Assembly: GCA_026873275.1 (NCBI GenBank)
Contig: JANTUC010000022.1
Coordinates: 248,001 to 312,000 of the forward strand
Reading direction: 5' to 3'
DNA from: Pseudopithomyces maydicus
Lineage: Eukaryota > Ascomycota > Dothideomycetes > Pleosporales > Didymosphaeriaceae
Length of the DNA: 64,000 nt
Shown: piece after piece, positions 21,223 to 32,850 of the stretch
How the letters are laid out: each line of letters opens with the position of its first letter
Position numbering within the stretch: position 1 is the first letter of the stretch
Position numbers and translations under genes: made by a program
The notes under the pieces: model-generated
What the model saw: the letters and a program-made list of their open reading frames with translations, nothing else
Told to the model about the DNA's origin: nothing
The model's database searches: none

Positions 21223-22636
21223 CTACCACCCACCCATCCCCTTCACAACATCCAACTCCACCTCGAAATGCACACGAACTTCCCACCGCGCACGCGCGTT
21301 CATGGCCTAAAATTACCATCCAGTCAGCCCATATTCACACATACCTTTCTTTCCTTTACCCTCCCACACATTGAATCCATTTCGTAATAATACACTTATG
21401 GTGCTTGTATACACATATATATAGACGAAGGAAGAAAAAGAAGAGAAGAAAAAGGGGATAATGTGGAGAATCAAGAAAGAGGGATGGTGAACTCACCATG
21501 ATAAGCCCCCCGCCCGCATCCCGGCTCGGGAAATACTCTTTCGGTACGGGGCGAGGGGTTTCGCTCGCTAGCATGGTGGACATGAGGGTTTGCGCGGCGG
21601 TGTGGGCGCTCGAGCGGGAGAGCGTGGAGAGGTGGATGGATGTGGTTGTGGCCTTGTATTTGTCAGTGGTGATGGGGAAGTGGATTGAATTTGGTGGTGA
21701 TGGAGGGGAGAACGGAGGGGGTGGAGGTTTGAGAGAGGAAAAAAGAAGGGGAAGGTAGGTGGAGAAAGAAAGAAAGGAAGGAGGGGAAGATAGAAGATAG
21801 AAGATAGAAGATAGAAGATAGAAGATAGAAGATAGAAGATGGTAGAGGAAACGAAGAGGTAGTCCACCGCCGAGGTAGATACTCAAGATCCCCAATGAAC
21901 ACGATGCAGTGACGAGGTAGGGTGAAATAGAAAGCACGATCCATGCAGAACCAACTGCTGAGCACAACACCCAAACCCAAAAAAGCAAGATGAAGACGAA
22001 GCATAGAAAAAATACACTCACCCGTCCCCTCGCCCCCCCACTCCTCACCTTCCCCAAAACATCAACATCATGCGTCAAAGGCCCCGTCCCCACCACCGTA
22101 AAACACGGCGTCCCCTGCCTAGCAGCCGCGTACACCTTTTCATTAACCTCGGTCTTGACCTCCAGCACCGTGAAAGACGCTTCATCCTTTTTCTTCCCAA
22201 TTATTCCCTCTTCACCCCAGCCCCTGTCCATTCGCACCCTATCTCCGTCTTTCCCCTTCTGCTTCCCCTTCTGCTTCCCCCGCTCCTCTCCACCTCCCTC
22301 CTCCCCATTTTCCTTGTGCCACAAAATCCACCTCCCCCACCCCTCATTTGCCATCTTCCCCTCCACACCCCTGAACTCCCGCCCCGCTGCCTCATCCCCG
22401 AGCTCGCGCACGAGGCGGGTAAGCCGCGGGTGCATGTCTAGAAAAGAAGCGTAGGGGCCCCACCAGGTGAAGGTATCAGCCTTGGGGTCGGAGGCGGTGA
22501 GGTAGAGGATTGTGTTTGGGACCGGGGGGAGGGAGGGGTGAGGATGGGGGCCGGGGCGATGATGCGCGGGGAGGGGGGTCGAAGACGATTGTTGGGGCGA
22601 AGGGGTCGGGGGAGGGGTCGGTGGGGGAGATGGCAT
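21223..22636 (-). CDS. Conserved-looking hypothetical protein, three exons
   Basis: Model: exons 22049-22636, 21497-21652 and 21223-21306, all in phase 0, 275 residues. The first exon is proline-rich at the N-terminus, then has a WGPYASFLDMHPRLTRLVRE helix, WGRWILWHKE, a Lys/Gly/Glu-rich loop (GKQKGKQKGKDGD) and a strand region (CFTVVGTGPLTHDVDVLGK). The second has TTSIHLSTLSRSSAHTAAQ; the third is AMNARARWEVRVHFEVELDV. The last exon starts right after ATTTTAG and stays open to its stop. The introns (396 and 190 nt) are long for this genome, and the first holds a 7-bp microsatellite. The end of exon 1 is uncertain: GTGAGT 30 bases further on also keeps phase. Family not recognised; no signal peptide or membrane segment. 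Confidence 0.6.
21787..21840. repeat. 7-bp microsatellite (AAGATAG)n in an intron
   Basis: About 7.7 perfect copies of a seven-base unit, inside the first intron of the three-exon hypothetical gene. Confidence 0.95.
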
Positions 22637-23437
22637 TTTGGGGTGGTGGGGGTGAGGTTGTGGGTTTGGGCGGGTGGGTGGGGGAATGGTTGTGTGTGGT
22701 TGTGTGTGGTGGGTGCTGGGTGGCGACTGGTGGATGTGGTTGGAGAGATGGAGGTGAGGGGGCGGGTGGTATTTATGTCTGACGAGCGGGAGAGTGGAGG
22801 TAAGAGAATCATTGTGAGAAGACTCCCACACGACGGCGTCCGGGCGCGAGGTGCGAGACGAGGCGTTTGCAGTGCAAACGGATTGGACCTCTCTAGAGCA
22901 TGGTCTAGCTCGAGGACAGTGGCCTATAGACCTACCATGAGACTCTCACGCACGCAGCGGGGTAACTGCAATTCCTAGATAGAGTCGTAAAGATGCATAA
23001 AAATTCACATACCTCTTATTGAAAGATAAGTGAGCACTGCTTCGAGGTATGTGGTTCAGAGGTCGGTGATGATGTGTTACATACACACCGCAGCCTCTAT
23101 CCAGCCCCCATTAAGCTCTGTACATAATTATACGAAAGAAGGGAACAACACTCATGCTTGTATGCGATATGTCTGTATAAACGCACGTATATATGTGTAT
23201 ACATACGCCACCATTCTACACCACGCCCAATGTAAAATGGCTATGTATCTCTCCCTACGCACGTCTACGCATAACCACGCGTTCCGTACCTCGTCAACGA
23301 AAAGAATACAAAAGAAAGACAGCATGACAAGAAAAAAAGAATATGAACATCGAATAAAAACAATGGTATCATCCAAATAGTGCCTCCTCCTCCTCCTCCT
23401 CCTCCTCCTCCTCCTCCTCCTCCTCCTCCCCGCCCCT
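22637..23437. other. Spacer between two minus-strand genes
   Basis: No supported gene. Left part is G/T-rich on the plus strand (upstream of the hypothetical gene); right part holds the 3' region of the glutaminase gene and a (TCC)n tract. Confidence 0.4.
23383..23430. repeat. (TCC)16 trinucleotide tract
   Basis: About 16 uninterrupted CCT/TCC copies ending 8 bases before the stop codon of the glutaminase gene, so within its 3' UTR. Confidence 0.95.
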
Positions 23438-25805
23438 CTACCACATCTCAAACCACCAACAAAGCAAACACCCCCCGACCACAGGCCTAGCCCTAAAATT
23501 GATCCCGGGCACCTGCCCCCCACCGACCGTCATGTACAAGTCGGAAAACGGATTGCTGCTCGTCGTCTCCTGCACAAACTTGGCGTACTTCTGGATGAAC
23601 ATGTCGCGCGTCTCCGTCCCCGCGACCGCGGCGCAGAAAATCTCCCAGTCGCCCTTGGTCCACTCGCGATTCCGGGTGTCCAGCGGGACGCCGAATGCGT
23701 CCTCCACCGTGAGGTAAAACGCGGATTGCTGGTCGTAGATGCGCTGGGGGACGAGGTTGGTGCCGACGAGGCGGTCGTTGTAGAGGTTGTACAGGAGGCC
23801 GTGGGTGGAGACGTTGTTGTAGGTGAGGATTGTGTGTGGGGGGTCGGCGGTGGGGTTTGAGCCGAGGGATTCCCATTTGGCGATGTAGGAGGAGGCGATT
23901 GAGGAGAAGTTCTTCGCGTCGTCGGATTCGCCTACCATGGTGGAGATTTGCGACATGGCGGCTATGCCGATGATGCCTTTAAGGGCGAGGTTGGTTTGGT
24001 TCTCGAGGTGGCCGGCGAAGTCGTCGGTGGAGAGTTGGAGGGAGGGGTAGAGGCTGTCTTCGACGAGGTATTCGACCCATTGTTTGAGGATGGGGTAGTG
24101 GTCTTTGAGGTATTGCGTGTTGTTGGCGGATTGGGCGTATTTGAGGACTGAGAGGGGTTAGTTGGGTGGGGAAGGGGTATAGGAGGATACGTACCCATGA
24201 TGATGTTGTTGCCGCATTCTTCGACGGGCATGGGCTCGTCATCACCGGCTTCGTGGCCTGTGGCGTTAGGGTAGTGGGTTCCTAGGTCATGAATAGCCCA
24301 TTTGTTGGGATAACGGCCGCTTTCCTGGTTTTCAAAGTGGGGGTCCAGCAGCAGCTTGACGAGCTCGGGGTTGGCGTAGTAGAAGAACGGTGTGGCAGGG
24401 TAGATCACATCGATGGTCTGCATGTTGCCATTGGATGAGATTTCCTTCAGGAATAAGTAGTGCTTCTCTTGAGTGCCCACAAGCTGGGTGGCGCCGAGGG
24501 CCTGACGAGCAGCAAGCGTTGTCAGAATCGCGTAATCATCACCGGCAGCGTTCTTCGAGTCGCTATCTACCTTCTCGTCGAACGCAGACGTGAGATCATC
24601 TGACTCGGAAAAGTCTTTGTGGAAGAAAGACAGAGCAGTCACATCGTCGTCAAAGTAGCTCATCCAGAGCGAGGGCAAGGTAACGTTACCATCCTTCCCG
24701 TTGAACTGGACCGCCTCTTGCTGGTACAACCCGATCGAGAACAGCGTAGCGGTAGGCTTTGCACTTTGAACATTACCAAGATCAACGGCGTAACCGAAGA
24801 CAGGCCAGTCCTGGTTGATGGGACGGAAGTTGGTGTCTTTGGTGTTGGCAAGCTTACCACCTGCAGCAAAAGCACCACGCACATCCTTGTCTGAACCGGA
24901 TTGGTATGTCAAACCATCCTTGGAATCGGTCGTGTAGTACTAAAACATCTTAATTTCAGTGGTCCACAACATGCTCGGTGATACTCACGATGTTACCCCA
25001 CTCGGCACGGTCGCCAACCTCAGTGAAGTGTTGTTGATTCTGCTTCCAAACCTTGTGGTAGGAAAGGTCATCGGTCGAGTCATAGTCCCAGTGTGCTACA
25101 GCACTGAGGTTGCCCGAGACCCATTCTATGCCAAATCAGCATCTTTTTCGAACACCGTACCACGCGAGGCACCGGATCCCGTACAGTCGGCAGCAAGTGG
25201 CGCCTACTAGAGCAGCTGGCTGTACGAAACCCGGTACGCGGATGCCTCTAGGGACAACTTACCAGCAGAAATGTCAGTGTACAGTTGCACATCATGGTCG
25301 GCGCCATCCAGAGAAGTAACCTCGACATTGAGGTACGATGCAATCAGAGACTGGCGCTTGAAATCCTTCGGAGTCAATGGCGAAACAAAGCTAGCCTTGA
25401 TCTCGACTTTGGCGCCAACGTCGATGGTGAAGATACTCTTTGACGCCGTGTACTCGTAGGCAGTCTGGCTGGCAATCTCGCTGGAGACATCGGGTTTTCC
25501 GAGCCAGGTGAACGTCTTGCCATCGACGCGGATGAGCCCCGTCCAAGCTACTATCTGACCGCTGCAAGCATCTCAAGTTAGTATTCACTCTGAATGAGAG
25601 ACGCAACCCCTTACGTGTAGAAGGTGGGCCATTGTCCCGGAAGATACCCCCCGTTACCACCATCACTACCAGCCGGGAACCAGGTACTCAGATAGGGACT
25701 CTTGACAGCCAACGGAAGCGAAGGAGGACGCGCCGGCGTGAAGGTCGACTCGCCAGCAACCAGGCTGCACACGGCGCCCAGCGCAGCAAACGATGAGAGA
25801 TGCAT
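23438..25805 (-). CDS. Secreted glutaminase GtaA-like protein (DUF4965/DUF5127/DUF1793 type)
   Basis: Five exons: 25615-25805, 25263-25561, 24989-25125, 24195-24939 and 23438-24147; introns of 53, 137, 49 and 47 nt all have GT-AG ends and compatible phases. Product 693 residues with a signal peptide (MHLSSFAALGAVCSLVAGES). Family landmarks: PLAVKSPYLSTWFPAG, WPTFYTGQIVAWTGLIRVDG, DWPVFGYAVDLG, SLWMSYFDDDV, GTHYPNATGHEAGDDEPMPV followed by EECGNNIIM, and DWEIFCAAVAG near the end. Members of this family were characterised as extracellular glutaminases in Aspergillus (glutamine to glutamate plus ammonia) and share a glycosidase-like (alpha/alpha)6 fold. Usual length. Secreted nitrogen scavenging is the likely role. 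Confidence 0.92.
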
Positions 25806-28800
25806 ACTTTCTAAAGATGGACAGCAACCCCAGAGCCGGTGTCGAGAACACGGATGGGAGGTCTCTCCGTGGCCCGGAAGGTTGGAACTATATACTTGGT
25901 CATGGCGTGCACAAGTAGGTGTGGAGACTGCCTGCCTTACCGACTAGTGCCTTCCTGGTGAGGAAGCTGCAGGGATGCTGGGGTGGCGGCGGGCCTCCTG
26001 ACGACTATTCTTGGACCGTGATGCGAACGAGCTTCGCTACCTACTACCTACCTACCTTTTTACCTACGGGCTTGCACGTACGTTTGTCCATTCACCTACC
26101 CGGCAGTGACCTAGTTCCGTTCGCAGCACGTACGTGACACCCGGGACTCTCAGCCCTGTCCGCCAGACGCCCAGCAATCGGAACGACTGCCTCCAACAGC
26201 AGCGCAGCCCCCTTCAGCTTGCCCATCCGTGGAACCACGACGCAGAGCGGCATAGCGGATCTGCGCTGGACCTGCACATGGCGGCGGGCGTGGCGTGGAC
26301 GTTGGGTTTCGCTCCCTCCTAAGCTTCGTATAAGCGCTAGACTACGGGGCTAGCATGCAGGCCTCCTGCACCTCTAACCATGCCGGGGACGAAAAGCAAG
26401 CGTGAGGAGACGACATGCCTGATCGAGGCAGCGCATCACATGAGTAGCATGATTTTTTCACAGCGACCAAGATGCACCACATGCTGATCTGTATGTAACT
26501 GTGCCTACGCTGATGAACACCATGTCCGCGGGGCGATGCCATGCGAGCTGTGGTCGTCAATGTAGCATTGGTACAGGTAGAAAGAGTCATGGCAGCACGT
26601 AAGGATGCACTAGGTAGCTGATCTCGCCCCCGTCGCCCCCGAGCAAAAAACCCGGTTTTGAAACAGCAAATCTCGGGACTGGGTGATGCAGGGGCGGCCT
26701 GAACGGCCGTACCGTCTGATTACATACACATGTACTCGTATACCCAGCACGCACGTACAGTATGTACGCATGTATGTATCTGTGTATGTAGCCATTCATA
26801 CGGAGCACTCGCCATGCCCATGTATGGAACGCAATGTATGTACGCACGATGCCGAACCCGGCGCAAAGGCCTACCGAGCTATGTATGTATGTAAGTATGT
26901 AAGTATGTAAGTACGCAAATGCCACGCTCGCATCTCGCACCATATCCATTTCCGTCTCCGTCCCAATTCCACACCACTCGCCCCTCTGCCTGGCTTCCCA
27001 AACGCGTAGGGCATCCCTCGGTCGCAGACGAGGGTAGCTACCCGCACACACATATGTACATGCAGCATGCATGCCCGCGGAAGCAGGGAGGGAGGTAGGT
27101 AGGTAAGAAGGTAAGCATGCGTTAGCCAAGCGCGGGGCGTTCGCCTCGGCCGTCGATCACGCCCCGCCTCGGCAGCAGTTTTCACGATCCTCGTGATGGT
27201 GTTGAGAAGTGCGGGGTGGCTTGTGTGACGGGGGTACACGCATACATGTGTACCGGGGGAGGGGTGCTGTGAGCGCGTGAGTGGAATGTGGGTTGTTTGG
27301 TTGGTAAGTTCATGGTAGGTATGGGAGATGGGCAGGTGGGTGTAGGCTAGTTGAATTACGTATGTATGTATGTATGTAGTGGTTCGGATTGTTACACAGG
27401 CATACGGTTGCTGAAGGAGAGCATGTATAGAGATGGAGCTTGGCTTACGCTTTTTTCCCTTTCCAATCCTGTTTTCCAGGACCTCGGGAATAGTTTCTCC
27501 ATGTGCGTGGTCATCGCGCATGGTGGTATCTATCTCGACAGCTCCATGCATGTGAAGTAGATCCTTCCCCAGCAGCGCCATCACCGCTCGATGTTACATA
27601 CAGGTATGCACCCACGTTGAATATGTATGTATGTACCCAGGAACTATACATACTTGTACCTATCTAGATGTCACCATGCATACATTCACGCAGGCACATA
27701 AGTTTGTAAGCTACGTGAGTGCCGTACATACACCCACCGATGTATGTATCTTCCTGACTACCTACGTACCTACATACCTCCCTCCCCACCCCCAAATGTA
27801 TAAAAACCACACACGCGCATCACACTACGCACAAGGTACATACGAACTCCGGCACCCCACATGTGCACTTACCCAATCGACCAGCCTATACGTACATATA
27901 CCCAAACGGAAGGTAGGTAGGTAGCTCCCCACTCCACCCTGCGCTCCCCACCCACCCCTGCAGCACATCCCCCTTCCCTTCCCTTCCCTTCCCTCCACAT
28001 GCACCCCATACGCCACCCACAGCCTACCCCATCTCACCATCGCATCCCAACAAATCACGTACCTACATACTGTACATACTACACTTTCTGTACCTACGCT
28101 TTCTTAATCACACTTTCCTGTGTGCATGTATTCAAACACCATGATTTAAGGGGTAATTTTTTTTCTTTCTCGATTTTATACCTTTTTGGTTATTCGCTCT
28201 TCTTACCTGCTCTCTCCTTCGGGCTACATATATACATATGTACATATGTACATAAGTACTCTTCGAGCTGTTGAGTAAGATATCTGGAGTGAGTGGCGGG
28301 GAAGAGTGGTGTGTATGTATGTATGAATGTATGTATGTATGTAAAGGGGGATACGTACGGGCGTAAGTATAGTGTGCGTAGTTGGTATGGTGGGGATGTG
28401 TGTATGGATGTGTGTATAAATGTGTGTATGGATGGATGGATGATGTGCGGGTATATAGTGGGGATGTGTGTTGCGCGTCGAAGATCGTTTTACATGATAG
28501 TTGGTGTGGTGTGATGGTGTGGGACGGGGTGGTGGGTAGGTAGTTTGGTAGGTGTAAAGCCTCCGTAGTACAGCACGGCGCTAGTGTGGACACCTGCAGG
28601 TCACAAGATACATACATACATACATAGTAGACGGGTCTGCGCACGAAATTAAAAAAAAAACCGGGAGCTTGTTCATACTATGTGGATTGATTTCATTTCT
28701 GCAAGTGAGCAAGTAGGTAAGTTTGAGTAAGCAAGCAAGCAAGCAAAGCAAGCAGTCCAGTCGTACAATACAGTGCAGCGCAGCGCAGCGCAGCGCACCA

Positions 28801-29386
28801 TGCCCAAATTTCTACACCAAAACCCAAAACGCAACTCGCTCTGGATAAAAACAACATCGTCGACCCGGCGATTCCGCACCATGCAACTACATGTATGAGT
28901 GTGTGAGCAATCTTGTACATCTCCATGTTTCAAACGCCATGCAAGTCGTTCGTTCGTCCGTCCGTACCGTACCGTGCCATACCATGACATACCATACCAT
29001 ACCGTGACGTACCATACACACATAACCCCCACGCAAAAGAATTACAGACGCCATGCTATCCGTAACGAAGTGTCAAATCGATCAACCGCTGGGAGAAAAC
29101 AAGAAAGCAGAAAAGAAAAAGAAAACCGATCAATAAAGCGGGGTATCCATGAACCAAAAAAAGCGACGGGAAAGACTGAGCAGAGTGAAACCAAATGAAC
29201 CGGAAAGGAGAAAAGAAAACGTGAAAATCAAAACAAGGGCAAACCAATTTTTTCAGGTCAGCGACCAAAGGGTATCGGACGCGAATGCCAATCAAGCAGC
29301 CTCCTCGCTGTCATACGTGTAGTGAGACCACATGCTGTACCACAACCGAGTGCGTGCAGTGCTACAATGCGTGTGTAGGCGTGCAT
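25806..29386. other. 3.6-kb spacer filled with TATG/TACA and CTAC tetranucleotide tracts
   Basis: No coherent gene. Short tracts of TATG/CATA recur throughout (for example 26,770-26,790, 26,880-26,915, 27,358-27,380, 28,311-28,345, 28,610-28,626), together with CTAC/GTAG (26,041-26,066; 27,092-27,104), CCCTT (27,973-27,993), AAGC (28,725-28,750) and GCGCA (28,776-28,798). Frames of 180-240 codons occur but are rich in Tyr/Thr/His/Ile repeats caused by the tracts. The leftmost part is the glutaminase promoter; the rightmost is the kinase 3' UTR. Confidence 0.6.
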
Positions 29387-31246
29387 CTACGAATCTGCAA
29401 TCCACGATTTGGAGACATCCTCGTACAGCTGCGAACAGCCGTCCAACCACGAGCACTCGAGCACATCGTGAATGGACCAGCGCTTCTCGGCGTCCAGCTC
29501 GAGGCACCCCTTGACCAGCTCAATAGCGTCGTCAGCGCCGCTCCCATGGGAAGCCACCGAGCTACGGAGGAGCTCGAGGTCGTAGTCGCCCTTCTGGATC
29601 TTCGCAGCCGTTCGGGTGTCCAGGCCCTCGCTGAAGGGCAGCGTTGCCGTGAGAAGCGCGTACAAGACGACGCCGAACGCCCAGACGTCGGCAGCAGGAG
29701 AGAAGATGTACGAGCCGGCGGCGAACAGCTCGGGTGCTGCGTACTCCAGACTACCCGCGATGCACGTGCTGGCACCCGAGGGGCCAATGTTGTGGTTCGT
29801 GCCGATGGATTGCGGTTCAGGCGTGTCGCGCTGGTCGCTGACGATGAAGTCCGCCATGCCGAAGTCGCACAGCAGGACGTCGCCGCCGTCCGACTCGGCG
29901 TTCGGTCCTGTCATGTCCACGAGACAATTTTCTAGCTTGATGTCACGATGCACGACTTGCACGTCGTTGTGGAGGTAGCGCATGGCCGATGCAAGCTGAT
30001 ATGCATAGCGCTTCGCCAGTTTTGGGGCAAGCCCAGGCTTCTTGTTCCTACGCATGTCGCGAACCAAGTCGAAGAGTGTGCCGCCCTTGTTCAGCCTGGT
30101 GATGCAGAAAGTCGCAAAGTCGGTCGTATAAACCCGCATAAGAGGAAGAATGTAAGGATGCCGTAAGAAACGCCAAATCTCCACCTCATGATCGAATTGC
30201 GTCTGAATCTCATCGTTCTCCAGTTCGGATTTGTCCTGGACCTGCTTGCGAACGATCTTGACCGCATTGGTCACCCTCTTGCCGTTCTCGAAGCTCATAA
30301 CCTCTTTCACGAAGCTGAAACCACCCCATCCGATCTGCTTTCCAATGATGTACTCGCCATCATATCCAATTCCCTGGCCTTCGTCGTCTGGTTCGGGCGC
30401 CTTCAGAGGGCTCTGATTCTTCCAACCGGCCAAAAAGGATGCAGCTGGCGACATGGATGACAGCGAACGACCGGTGCGGGTCGAAGTCCGGCGGCTCCCA
30501 CGTCGAAGGATGGCGTCGCCTTCTCCCACTTGGTAGCTTTTGGAGCGCGGCGGGCTGCGCTTCTTGCGTTCACCGTCGTGGGAGAACCCGATGGGCGAAC
30601 TAACAGGCAGAGGAGACAGGACGTATTCCGGCGGCATGTCCTGGGGCGTGGGCACTTCGTCCAAGGGCGATGCGGTCGCTTCGGAAGTCAGAGACGCAAC
30701 GTTGTCGTTGTATTCAGCGTCGGCAGCGAGCTCGTCGACAGTAGTCTGGAGGAGCGGATATCGCGAGGTGTTCTTCTGAGCCGGGGGAGACCGTCGATGG
30801 CGCAGCTGCATCTCTAGATAGTCGTGGTGCTCGTTTGAGCCTTCGCTATCAAAGCTGCGCGACTGGGTGTTTGACTTGGGCAGAGGCACGTCAATGGCGT
30901 GGCGGTTGCCGCTGTCGAGGGTGACTTCATGATTGAAGCTTATGGACTTGCCGCGGCGGCGGAACTGGGCTTCAATGTCGTCGCCTTCGCTGCTGCTGCT
31001 CGTCACGGCGACCTGCTGAGCATCGGGGTAGTTGGCGCGGGCGTTTTGGATGCCGCGCTTGATGGGGATAGCCTGCGGGTGGTGCTGGCCATCGGCTCGG
31101 GCGGGGCTCGAGGACAAGCGCGGATCAGGGCCATCTTGGTGGGTGTCGCGGCGGATCGAGGCGAAGGCGGAGGGGATGGGCTTGGAGGTGGCGGTATCGA
31201 TTCTGAGCTTCTGGAAACTATGTGAGGATCCCGAAATTGGGGCCAT
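29387..31246 (-). CDS. Ser/Thr protein kinase with long N-terminal extension
   Basis: Single-exon frame of 619 residues from ATG 31244-31246 (MAPISGSSHSF). The same frame is open further upstream but has no ATG there. The first 290 residues are Ser/Pro/Arg-rich and probably unstructured. The kinase domain spans about 293-600: glycine loop IGWGGFSFV, AVKIV with the ATP-binding lysine, VVHRDIKLENCLVD (about 430), LCDFGMADFI (about 459), EYAAPELF (about 503), then DVWAFGVVLYALLTATLPF. All catalytic residues are present, so it should be active. The subfamily is CAMK-like and fungal; I cannot fix the yeast orthologue (YPL150W-type kinases are similar in layout). It ends DVSKSWIADS. Lies between two long repeat-rich spacers. 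Confidence 0.88.
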   Translation of the reverse strand: MAPISGSSHSFQKLRIDTATSKPIPSAFASIRRDTHQDGPDPRLSSSPARADGQHHPQAIPIKRGIQNARANYPDAQQVAVTSSSSEGDDIEAQFRRRGKSISFNHEVTLDSGNRHAIDVPLPKSNTQSRSFDSEGSNEHHDYLEMQLRHRRSPPAQKNTSRYPLLQTTVDELAADAEYNDNVASLTSEATASPLDEVPTPQDMPPEYVLSPLPVSSPIGFSHDGERKKRSPPRSKSYQVGEGDAILRRGSRRTSTRTGRSLSSMSPAASFLAGWKNQSPLKAPEPDDEGQGIGYDGEYIIGKQIGWGGFSFVKEVMSFENGKRVTNAVKIVRKQVQDKSELENDEIQTQFDHEVEIWRFLRHPYILPLMRVYTTDFATFCITRLNKGGTLFDLVRDMRRNKKPGLAPKLAKRYAYQLASAMRYLHNDVQVVHRDIKLENCLVDMTGPNAESDGGDVLLCDFGMADFIVSDQRDTPEPQSIGTNHNIGPSGASTCIAGSLEYAAPELFAAGSYIFSPAADVWAFGVVLYALLTATLPFSEGLDTRTAAKIQKGDYDLELLRSSVASHGSGADDAIELVKGCLELDAEKRWSIHDVLECSWLDGCSQLYEDVSKSWIADS

Positions 31247-32850
31247 GTAATCGGCAGACAGAGTCTCTGTGGGTGCAGACCTCAGGAGCGCCGAATGCTT
31301 ATTATACCTGGCCCGTGGGGTGAGGCTGGCGGGCGTGAAGAGGTAATGGGGGATGGTAATGGAATGGGCTGGGGGGCCCTTAGCGAGCGCAGCGGCACGA
31401 GATTCAAAGAGGGTGTCGCGGCGCGGCGGGGGCTTGGTGGGCGGCGGGTTGGGTGTGAAGCTGGCGCGGGCTGAGGTGGAGCGCAGGTCACGAGGCAGGG
31501 TGCAGTGAAGGCAGTGCAGTGAAGAGAGGTGCGGCGGCGCAGAGGGTGTTTCTTTGTCTGGGGTGGCAGGCAGGCGGCCGTTTTTTACAAGCCCTATGTA
31601 CAAGCAGCAAGCGAACCCCACGCCGGAAAGCGCCGGGGAGATGAGCGGGTACACGTGAGCGATTGACCACCACCATTCGCTTCGTTTCAGCTAGTCCGGC
31701 GCCTATCACAGCGGGCGACCTCTAATTAAAACCAAGTGTGCGTTGCGGCCACACAGGTGCGGGTCCCAGCGCTGGCCGCGACGCTACGTAATGGTGTTGA
31801 GCCTTGGGGCGGCGAGCGGGCGTGCCGGGCCTGTGTGTGTCGCTGCCATTGGTAATCCAGCCCAGGCAGAGGCAGAGACAGCGGGAGGGGGCAGGTGGAC
31901 GGACTCGGGGCGGAACCGATAAGAGACTGACGAATTGATGCATCGTGAGGTATGTACCTAGACTATCACCTATCTACCTACAGCTAGCCAGCGCCGGAAG
32001 AATGGCAATCGCCTGCCCAGCCGGGGCGAGGATGTAAGAAGGACCTGTACAGGTCATGTGAAGCGAATGATGAGAATGGATGAAATGAACCCTGGGACGC
32101 ATTGGGCCGAGCCGGCTTCTACATACAAGACAAGACAGGCACCGTGACGCAGCAGCCAGCGTGGGATACGCATGCATGTGATGGTGGGGAGCATCGCGAA
32201 GGAGGATATGCAGGGAAAGCAGATCGGCCCGCTCGACCGCCACCGTGTGGAGCGAGTCGCGACGAAACACGACTCTTGGACGACGACGACGAGAGGCCTC
32301 CATGACGTCGCCCGTCGCTCTGCCGTCGCGCTGCCGCCGCCAGTGTCAGGCGGGTGCAGCCTTCCTGGGGTGGGAGGGGAGGGGAGTGCGTGTGTGGGAG
32401 GATGGACTGGCGTGGTTGAGGACACGGCTGCCCCTAGCGCCAGGGACTCGAGAGCTCTGCTGGTCCTGCCGGTAGACTACCTACATACATGGTAGCAGCC
32501 TCGCAGCGCTGGCGGAGGTGCAATTTAACTGTGCAGGGCTGCGCTGCCAACGTCCCAGTAATGTTGAGGCGAGGCGAGGCGAGCGGCCAGGCGGTAAGTA
32601 CTCGCTCCAGCGCACGTAGTGTTGCGCGCGGCTGCTAGCGCCCGAAGCGGCTAGGACGTGCCTGCGTCCTGTTGTAGCGTCTTGCTGCCAGCGACGACGG
32701 CATCAACACCTCCCGCCGTCTCCCCATCCGACCCAGCAAATCTGCACCACGGCAGCGTCGCCACATGCTCCGCCAGCTCCGCGTCCAACGCCCATCGCCT
32801 GTCTGACCCCCGTGCAGCCGCCCTGCTGTGACCCAGTGACGCTGCCCGCC
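31247..32850. other. Divergent promoter region, kinase and VAC8
   Basis: 1.6 kb between the two divergent start codons. GC-rich, with CTAC tetramers (31,968-31,980; 32,466-32,476). No supported gene; overlapping open frames on both strands reflect base composition. Confidence 0.4.
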
